Shown here in pieces: positions 57,898 through 64,000 of a DNA stretch of 64,000 bases. Source of the stretch: Streptomyces sp. ISL-87 (GTDB taxonomy: Bacteria; Actinomycetota; Actinomycetes; Streptomycetales; Streptomycetaceae); contig NZ_JAGGOY010000005.1 in the NCBI RefSeq assembly GCF_018614095.1, forward strand, positions 34,131 to 98,130, written 5' to 3'. Made by a program: the position numbers and the translations under genes. Position 1 is the first letter of the stretch, and each line of letters starts with the position of its first letter. A model generated the notes under the pieces. The model did not search any database. It was not told the DNA's origin and worked only from the letters and a program-made list of their open reading frames with translations.

Positions 57898-59172
57898 TCA
57901 GCCGAGGTCCGAGAGGAGTTCGGTCAGCAGTCGTTCCTCCATGACGGCCTGGCCCGACTCCCTCAGGGCGGAAGTGAGGGCGGGGTCCCAGGGGCTGGGG
58001 GCGGGCGGTCCGGTCAGCGGAGTCGACTCGCCTCCCGCCAGGGCGCTGCGGTAGTCGGCGGTGGTCATGCGCCAGGGCCGGGCGCCGTGGCGCTCCACGG
58101 CGGCGGCGGTGATCCGCAGGCCGGTCCAGTCGAAGTCGGCGCGCCAGTGCAGGCGGGCGCCGGACCGGGCGGCGTCGGCGAGGAGCTTGTGGCAGGCGGC
58201 GGAGGGCATTCCTTCCGTGCAGACCAGGGCCGCCGCGCGGTCTTCGAGCTCGGCGGCTGCCGCGCGCAGTATCGCCGGGTTCTCGCAGACATGGATCTCG
58301 CGGGCGGCGGGGACTACATCGGCGGCTGTCAGCTGGTGGAGGGTGAGGCGGAAGGGGATGCCGAAGGCGGTGGCGTCGCGCAGCCAGTCGCACACCACGT
58401 CGTCGCCGCGGGCACCGATGTTGAGGACGAGGACCTGGCTGGCGAGATCGTCGGCGACGGCTCCGGCGCTCTCCCACAGGGTGCGGCGTCCGGCCCGGTC
58501 ACGGGGAACACGGCCCGGTTCGGCGCCGCCTGCCGTGGCGCGCTGGGCGACGGCGCGCAGGACAAGCTGTTCGAGGGGGCCGCCCGGCAGCAGGGCCTTG
58601 GTGTCTCCGGTGGCCCACTCCGCGAGGACGGGCAGCGGGAGCAGGCCCCGGTCGGCGTCGCCGCATACCCCGGGGAGTTTCTCCAGGACGCGGACGGCTG
58701 CCTGAAGCAGGGCGCCGTCGCCGCGCCGCAGGAGGCGGGTGAGGGTGCCGTCGGCGGCGATCTGCTCCAGCCAGGCCGGGTACCAGTCCAGGGCGGCGAG
58801 GGGTGAGGCGTGAGCGGCTTCGAGGGCCTGAGCGCGGGTGGACGCCTCGTCGGCGCGCTCGGCCGGCCGGTCGCGCAGGGGTCCGTGCAGCCGGCCCAGG
58901 GTCTTGAGCAGGCCGGTTCCGTAGCGTCCGTGAAGGTAGGCGTCGAGGTCGGCGAGGGGGACGGTGAGGCGTTTGACGGTTTCGGGTCGATAGCGGCCGG
59001 TGACGCCGATGACTGTGCGGCGTTCGGCTTCGGTGGGGGCAGTGAGGCCGATGTCGCCGTCGAGGGTGCCGCCGGTGCGCTCCAGGCGGCGGCGGGCGGC
59101 CGCGAGCAGGCGGCGCCAGCCTTCTTCGTGGAGTTCGGTGTACGACGGCGGGGACGGCCGGTCAGTCGACAA
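57898..59172 (-). CDS. jetD: JetD-type DUF2399 (TIGR02679) protein of a Wadjet system
   Basis: In Wadjet systems JetD is the nuclease that cuts closed circular DNA after SMC-driven extrusion. The 424-residue protein shows an N-terminal helical region and a C-terminal Toprim-like DUF2399 domain: acidic residue in VCTEGMPSAACHKLL (Glu320) and the DxD of HWRADFDWTGLRI (Asp346, Asp348). ATG 59172 lies 11 bases inside the jetC end, so they are coupled. I equate it with TIGR02679, the group found with TIGR02677, 02678 and 02680; these four are usually assigned to Wadjet type III. Confidence 0.88.
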   Translation of the reverse strand: MSTDRPSPPSYTELHEEGWRRLLAAARRRLERTGGTLDGDIGLTAPTEAERRTVIGVTGRYRPETVKRLTVPLADLDAYLHGRYGTGLLKTLGRLHGPLRDRPAERADEASTRAQALEAAHASPLAALDWYPAWLEQIAADGTLTRLLRRGDGALLQAAVRVLEKLPGVCGDADRGLLPLPVLAEWATGDTKALLPGGPLEQLVLRAVAQRATAGGAEPGRVPRDRAGRRTLWESAGAVADDLASQVLVLNIGARGDDVVCDWLRDATAFGIPFRLTLHQLTAADVVPAAREIHVCENPAILRAAAAELEDRAAALVCTEGMPSAACHKLLADAARSGARLHWRADFDWTGLRITAAAVERHGARPWRMTTADYRSALAGGESTPLTGPPAPSPWDPALTSALRESGQAVMEERLLTELLSDLG

Positions 59173-62100
59173 GCTGGGCCTCCTGTTCCTGCCGGTCCTG
59201 CCGGCGTACGGAGCGGGTACCCGGTGAGCCGAGCATGCCGCTCAGGGTGCCGGTGTCGTCGGCGTGCAGGCGTTCGCCGTCCCACAGGAGCAGCAGGGCG
59301 GAGACGGTGTGGTCGACGGCGGAGTGCGCGAGGTCGTAGTGGGCGGCGGCACGCACCGCGCCATGCACGGCCCACAGGTCGTACCCGGTCATGAACAGGT
59401 CGAGGTCGAACTGGGCGGCCAGCGACATGAGTTCCCCGCGCCCGGTGTCGTCGACGCCGGCGAACGCCTCGTCGAGAGCGAGCAGACGCGGGGCGTCGGG
59501 GTGCGCGGAGTTGAGCATGGCGTGGGCGGCGGCGAACAGGGGCAGGTGCAGGGAGACGGACTGCTCGCCGCCGGAGAGGCGGCTGTGCCGGGCCCGGGTG
59601 AGACGTTCCTCGGCGCCGCCGGGGCGTACCAGCTGGAAGGCGAACTGGCGCCAGCGCCGGTAGTCCAGGACTTCGGCGAGCAGCTGCCGGTAGGGGGTCT
59701 CGCGCTGCCGGGCGCGGGCGTTCTTGATCTGCGCGGCGAAGTGGGTGCGCAAGCGGGCCAGCTTCTCGGGGCCGAGGCGGGCGGCGTCGGCGTCCAGGAG
59801 GGCGCAGACGGCACGCTGTTCGTCGTCGAGGCCGTCGGCGAGCAGCCAGCTGACGCCGACCGTAGTGCCCGAGGACATGCGGCGCTCGCGCATGTCGGTG
59901 TTCATACGGCGGATCAGGTCGCGGGCGTCGACGGTGCGGTCGTGGATCTGCTGGGCGAGGCGAGTGAGCAGGGCGTCCTCGAGGATGCGCTGCTCGGAGT
60001 CGGAGAGGAGTTCGGCCTGGTCACGGCGGTGGGAGGCGATCTTCTCGGCGAAGGAGGCGATGGGCAGCGGGCCCTGTTCGTCAGCGACGGTGACGGTGAT
60101 GACGCCGCTGGAGCTGTCCCAGGCGGGCTGATAGTCCTGCCCGGCGGCGGCGAGATGGGCGTGCAGGTCCTCCAGGGCCGTGGTGAGGCGGGTGACGGAC
60201 TGCTTGACGCTGGACTCGGTGGGCGTGAGTTCACGGGTGGCGGTCAGGATCGCCTCGTGGACGGTGACGGCAGCGGGCGGCAGACGCTCGCCCGTCCAGT
60301 CGGCCTCCTGGGCGGGCCAGGCCAGGCCGGGCGGGCAGCGCAGGAGGTCGAGGAGTTCGCGGGCCGCGTACGGGGCCAGGCCGCGGGCGGTGTCCTTCTC
60401 CTCGGTGACGGCGACCCGCAGCGCCTCGGCGGCGGCGGTGCGGCGAGCCTCGGCGGCGGCCAGGCGACCGATCGCGTCATCCCTGACACTGCGGGCGGCG
60501 TCCGTCTCTCGCGCGGCGGCCTCCAGGCTGTTCTCGGTCTCCTCGACGCGGGCCATGACCTGCTGTGCCTCGGCGCCGACGGCCTCGCGCAGCGCCTGGA
60601 GCCCGGCGGCCTCCTCGGCGTGGCGGCGGCGGGCGGCGCGTTCGGCCTCGGCGGCGGCCTCCTCGTCGTCGGCGGCGGCCATGAGCCGGTCCGCGGCAGC
60701 GGTGGCGGTCTCGGTCTGCCTGGTGTGCTCTCGACGCCGGGTGGCCAGTTCGCCCGCCTCCCGTTCGAAGGCGCGAGTGGCGGACTCGGTGTCGTCGGCG
60801 TCCTGGACGGTGACGCCATGCTCGGACTCGGCGCGGTGCAGGGCGCGTACGGCGACCGCGCAGGCGGCCTGCGTCTCGTCGTAGACGGACTGGGCGGCAT
60901 CGGCGGCTGCGCGGGTGGCGCGCAGGGCTGCGACGGCGCGGTCCAGGGCGCGCAGGTGCGGGGCGAGGGCGGCGGTGCGGGGCAGGGCGGCGCGGGCGGT
61001 GTCGTACTCCTGAAGACTCTGCTCGCAACGGGACTTGGCCTGCGTCACCTCCTCCAGCTGGAAGGTCAGTTCGGACAGGAGCGCGTCGCAGGCGGCGATG
61101 CGTGCGGCGCGGCGGCGCATCCGGGCGGTGGCTCCGACGTACTCGGCGTGCGGTTTGCTGTGGGAGCCAACGAGGATTCCTGCGGCGTAGCGGCCGTCCG
61201 GGCAGACGGCGGTGGCCGCGCCCGCCGTATCGGCGACGGCGACCGACCTCAGTACGGCGGTGATCCGGGCGGCCGGGATGGCCGTACCGGTCTCGGGGCG
61301 CAGCAGGTCGGCGAGGCTAGGCCCGTCGACGGGGGCGACGGGGGCGGTGGCGCGCAGGTATCCGTCGCCGTCACCGGTGGGGGGCTCATCGGCGGTGACG
61401 AGCGCGTCGAGCAGGCCGGAGGCCTCCAGGGCCGCCTCTACGCCCGCGCGTTCCGTGTCGTCGAGGCCGTCGGCGAAGTCGACGAGCTGCCACAGGGGGA
61501 GAGCGCCTTCCAGGCTGTCACGGTCGGCTGTGCGGCCGCGGGCGGCAGGCGGTGCGTCGTCGTGTTCGGCGGCGATCCGTGTCCGTTCGGCCTCGGTCTC
61601 GGCCCGGCGGGCCTCCAGCGCGCCGAGCTCGCCGCGCAGGGCGGCGAGCCGGTCCCGCAGGCCCTGGATGGCGGGGGCGGTGGCCTCGCTGAACAGGTCG
61701 GTGAGTTGCGGGGTGCCGGCTTCCGGGCCATCCGGTCCGGCGGCAGCATCGAGCGCCCGCGCGAGCAGCTCGGCGGCGCCTTCGGGCAGCAGCTGCCCGT
61801 ACTGGTCCTGCCACCGTCCGAGTTCCTCCCGGGCCCGCGTGTGGGCGGCGCCGAGCGCGTCCTGGGCCGCTCGCTCCTCCGTCTCGGCGGCCCGGGCCGC
61901 CTCCTGGGCGCGCTCCTGTCCGGCGCGGGCCGCGTCCCGGCCGCGCTCGGTGTCCCTCAGGTGTACCGCGGCGGCCCGTACCGCCCGTACGCCTTCGTGG
62001 CGGGCGGCGGCGCGGGCCGAGGCGCGTTCGGCAAGAGCGGAGGGGACGGCGTCGCCAGGGGTCCAGGGGATACCGGCGCGGTGCGCGTGGTCGGCGAGGG

Positions 62101-63280
62101 CGGCGGCCGAGCCGCTGACGGCGGTGGCGAGTTCGGCGGCCAGCTGCCCGGCACGTTCGGCCTCGGCGCGGGCCCGGCCGGTGGCGGCGCTGCGGCGTTC
62201 GCGCTCGGATGTGGTCTGCCGGGCGGTCTGTTCGCAGGTGCGGACCAGGCGTTCCAGATCGGCGAGTTGCTCGACGGCCTGGTAGGCGGCCGAGGAGCGC
62301 AGCTGCTCCAGGCGGGCGCGCAGCGCGGCGAGCGCGGACTCGGCCTCGTCGGCCCGAGCTCCGGCCGCCTCGCGCTGCTCGCGGGCCTCGTCGAGCTCCG
62401 TTTCCGACGTCGCGTGGGCGCGTTCGCGCTCGCCGCTCTCGGCCCGCCGGGCGCTGAGCCTGTCGGCGGCGACGCGGGCATTGACCCGCAGGTACGTCGA
62501 GTACGCGGCGAGGAAGGACCGGGTGGCCTCGTCGGCGGCGACCAGGCCCTCCAGGGTGCGCTGCACGGACTCCATGTCGTCGAAGGAGCGGGCGGCCTCA
62601 CCGATCAGGTCCTCGTCCAGCGGGCGCAGGCCTTCGGTGAGTGTGTCGGAGAGCTTGGCCGGGTCGAGGTTCTTGGCGAGCTGGGGGCGGCGCAGCGTGA
62701 GGATGAGGGTGAGCAGCTGTTCGTAGCGCTCCCGGCCGAGGCCGAACAGGCGCTGGTCGACCGCGGTGCGGTAGTCCGTGGCCGAGGCGATCACCTCGGC
62801 GCTCAGCGGGGCCAGTTCGGCTGCCAGCTGCTTCTTCGTCAGCGGCCGGTCGTCGTCGGTGAGCAGTGAGAAGTCCTCGCCGATGCGGCCGTCGGCGACG
62901 AAGTGCCAGCGGGCGGGGGTGTCCCGGTGCTTCTGGGCGTGCAGGCCGATGCCGCAGGTGACGGCCTGCCCGGTGGTGCGGTGGGTGAACTCGATCCATA
63001 CGTAGCCGAGCGCGCCCTCCTGCCCGCGAAAGAGCAGGTTGGACTTCATGGTGCGGTCCTCGGCGGCGAACGGGTTGAGCCGCTTGGGGTCGATCCGCCC
63101 GTCCAGGACGAACGGGAAGAGCACCTCGAGGGCCTTGGTCTTGCCGGACCCGTTGGGGCCGCGCAGCACCAGCCAACCGCCGGCGAAGGAGAACTCCTCG
63201 TCGCGGTAGTCCCACAGGTTGACGATCCCGGCTCGGGTGGGCACAAACCGGGGCTGGAGGTCGGTGGGCGGGGTGCTCAC
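59162..63280 (-). CDS. jetC: JetC-type SMC-like ATPase (TIGR02680) of a Wadjet system
   Basis: This 1372-residue protein is an SbcC/MukB-like ATPase: Walker A GPNGSGKT (residues 41-48) after NLWDYRDEEFSFAGG, long Glu/Arg/Ala-rich coiled coils (about 250-470 and 770-960) around a middle globular region, ABC signature LSGGEQ (1235-1240) and Walker B LLALDEAF (1266-1273), with YDLWAVH following. In Wadjet, this subunit extrudes DNA loops. GTG 63280 overlaps the stop of the upstream gene (GTGA). A shadow open frame of 1201 residues on the other strand is not coding. Confidence 0.92.
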   Translation of the reverse strand: MSTPPTDLQPRFVPTRAGIVNLWDYRDEEFSFAGGWLVLRGPNGSGKTKALEVLFPFVLDGRIDPKRLNPFAAEDRTMKSNLLFRGQEGALGYVWIEFTHRTTGQAVTCGIGLHAQKHRDTPARWHFVADGRIGEDFSLLTDDDRPLTKKQLAAELAPLSAEVIASATDYRTAVDQRLFGLGRERYEQLLTLILTLRRPQLAKNLDPAKLSDTLTEGLRPLDEDLIGEAARSFDDMESVQRTLEGLVAADEATRSFLAAYSTYLRVNARVAADRLSARRAESGERERAHATSETELDEAREQREAAGARADEAESALAALRARLEQLRSSAAYQAVEQLADLERLVRTCEQTARQTTSERERRSAATGRARAEAERAGQLAAELATAVSGSAAALADHAHRAGIPWTPGDAVPSALAERASARAAARHEGVRAVRAAAVHLRDTERGRDAARAGQERAQEAARAAETEERAAQDALGAAHTRAREELGRWQDQYGQLLPEGAAELLARALDAAAGPDGPEAGTPQLTDLFSEATAPAIQGLRDRLAALRGELGALEARRAETEAERTRIAAEHDDAPPAARGRTADRDSLEGALPLWQLVDFADGLDDTERAGVEAALEASGLLDALVTADEPPTGDGDGYLRATAPVAPVDGPSLADLLRPETGTAIPAARITAVLRSVAVADTAGAATAVCPDGRYAAGILVGSHSKPHAEYVGATARMRRRAARIAACDALLSELTFQLEEVTQAKSRCEQSLQEYDTARAALPRTAALAPHLRALDRAVAALRATRAAADAAQSVYDETQAACAVAVRALHRAESEHGVTVQDADDTESATRAFEREAGELATRRREHTRQTETATAAADRLMAAADDEEAAAEAERAARRRHAEEAAGLQALREAVGAEAQQVMARVEETENSLEAAARETDAARSVRDDAIGRLAAAEARRTAAAEALRVAVTEEKDTARGLAPYAARELLDLLRCPPGLAWPAQEADWTGERLPPAAVTVHEAILTATRELTPTESSVKQSVTRLTTALEDLHAHLAAAGQDYQPAWDSSSGVITVTVADEQGPLPIASFAEKIASHRRDQAELLSDSEQRILEDALLTRLAQQIHDRTVDARDLIRRMNTDMRERRMSSGTTVGVSWLLADGLDDEQRAVCALLDADAARLGPEKLARLRTHFAAQIKNARARQRETPYRQLLAEVLDYRRWRQFAFQLVRPGGAEERLTRARHSRLSGGEQSVSLHLPLFAAAHAMLNSAHPDAPRLLALDEAFAGVDDTGRGELMSLAAQFDLDLFMTGYDLWAVHGAVRAAAHYDLAHSAVDHTVSALLLLWDGERLHADDTGTLSGMLGSPGTRSVRRQDRQEQEAQLVD

Positions 63281-64000
63281 TGGGCGGAGTCCTTCACGTC
63301 GTCTGCGGGGAACAGGGCGTCGGGGGCCTCTGCTTCGGGGCTGTCAGTGCTCCCGGGGCTCCAGGGGCTTTGGGTGGTACGAACGCGGGGGCGTGCCTTC
63401 ACCTCGGCCGTCACCCCGCGGTAGCGGGCCAGCAGCGGCAGTGCGAGAACCCCGCCCGCCACCCGCACGACGAGCGACATGGCGGCCAGCAGGTCCAAGG
63501 CCTGGTCGAGAAGCCGGTCGGGGTCGCCGCGCAGGTCGGCGGCGAACCCGGCACCGTACTGCTCGGTGATCTCCTTGGTCCGGGCGCGCAGCCAGGAGCT
63601 GGTGACGAAGGGGTAGCGGACCTCCGGGGCGGCCGACGCCTCGTTCTCCCCCTCCGCCTCTTCCTCCGTATCCTCCCGGTCTGTCGCGGCCTGTTCGAAC
63701 ACACCCTGCGCGGGGAGAGCCAGGTCGATCCGGCCGGCCCGGTCCGCGAGGCGCTCGGCGGCACTCGGCGCGGGCAGCAATTCGGGCGCGTGCCGCCCGG
63801 TGCGCGCCGCGGCCTCGCTGATCCGCGCGCCGAGCAGCAGGGCGGCCTGCGCGACGGTGCCGCCGCCGGGGAACCGCGTATCGGAGAGGCGTCCCGAGGT
63901 GTCCACGAGGGCGATGCCCTCCGCACGCCGCTCGACGGTGAGGCCGGTGAGGCGGGTGAGATCCTCGGCGAGCGCGGGGGCACGCAGCTGGCCGGTCAGC
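63277..64000 (-). CDS. jetB: JetB-type DUF2398 (TIGR02678) protein, N-terminus beyond the window
   Basis: The open frame enters from the right edge and ends at 63277 overlapping jetC by four bases. The visible 240 residues include LTGLTVERRAEGIALVDTSGR, GGGTVAQAALLLGARI, EVRYPFVTSSWLRARTKEITEQYGAGFAADL and LLDQALDLLAAMSLVVRVAGGVLALPLLARYR, a winged-helix-like end typical of kleisin/KITE partners of SMC proteins. From order and features it is the TIGR02678 member; jetA (TIGR02677) is expected just beyond 64000. Confidence 0.8.
   Translation of the reverse strand, partial: LTGQLRAPALAEDLTRLTGLTVERRAEGIALVDTSGRLSDTRFPGGGTVAQAALLLGARISEAAARTGRHAPELLPAPSAAERLADRAGRIDLALPAQGVFEQAATDREDTEEEAEGENEASAAPEVRYPFVTSSWLRARTKEITEQYGAGFAADLRGDPDRLLDQALDLLAAMSLVVRVAGGVLALPLLARYRGVTAEVKARPRVRTTQSPWSPGSTDSPEAEAPDALFPADDVKDSAQ

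Noticed and set aside
59264..62869. Open reading frame of 1201 residues on the plus strand opposite jetC
   Set aside because: It is a Gly/Val/Ala-rich shadow created by high GC; the minus strand encodes a clear SMC-type ATPase.
1..64000. tRNA or rRNA genes
   Set aside because: I scanned intergenic regions for tRNA-like TTCRA arms with acceptor stems and saw none; a tRNAscan search would settle it.

Overview
The window is chromosomal DNA from a Streptomyces or very close relative. Evidence: very high GC with G/C at most third codon positions; GTG and TTG starts; 4-base GTGA/ATGA gene overlaps; Streptomyces-type families (DUF397, DUF5753 XRE regulators, TipA, SigE-family sigma factor, DUF2342 metalloprotease); and a gene order that I recognise from memory as the coaX-nadC-nadB-panC to lysX-folP-ftsH-hpt-tilS-dacB-ppa-tipA part of the Streptomyces core chromosome. 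About 60 protein genes are called; no rRNA or tRNA was recognised.

Layout. 1-1.9 kb: end of a small conserved gene, an orphan DUF397, a GntR regulator and a small frameshifted gene. 1.9-7.4 kb: a tightly coupled minus-strand operon DUF2520-panC-nadB-nadC-coaX for NAD and pantothenate/CoA synthesis. 7.5-16.5 kb: an aldolase-type PLP enzyme, a DUF5937/ArsR regulator, a secreted M28 peptidase, a MidA-type methyltransferase, a two-component system and a secreted endonuclease/phosphatase-fold lipoprotein. 16.6-22 kb: two PH-domain membrane proteins, a palindromic MITE-like element, an orphan NuoD paralogue and arylamine N-acetyltransferase. 22-29 kb: an OpuC/OsmX-type osmoprotectant ABC transporter, a membrane esterase and an MprF/LysX-type protein. 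29-33 kb: folate genes folP, folB, folK, folE. 33-40.4 kb: ftsH, hpt, tilS, a DUF2342 metalloprotease, dacB and ppa. 40.8-48.6 kb: ThrE-type exporter, DedA, tipA with a recognisable MerR-type promoter, DinB-like protein, a class B PBP and an aldehyde dehydrogenase. 48.7-52.5 kb: an XRE/HATPase/DUF397 regulatory cassette carrying three identical palindromes, a DUF2786 protein and HxlR. 52.6-57.8 kb: a frameshifted NAD(P)-binding protein, a PolA-like polymerase, a SigE-family sigma factor with a membrane partner, and an apparent Uma2/GNAT chimera. 57.9-64 kb: three genes of a Wadjet-type (JetB-C-D, DUF2398/SMC/DUF2399) plasmid-defence locus that runs off the right edge.

Two cross-cutting patterns are the most unusual things seen. 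First, many intergenic regions hold short tandem arrays, each with its own unit, and several are anchored on a gene's stop codon so that the stop is repeated, sometimes in all three frames. Second, three copies of the perfect palindrome TGCACGTGCA lie within 1.2 kb around the HATPase and DUF397 genes, which is what an operator set for the neighbouring XRE regulator would look like. Two genes (about 1.5 kb and 53.1 kb) carry single-base frameshifts that could be real or sequencing errors.
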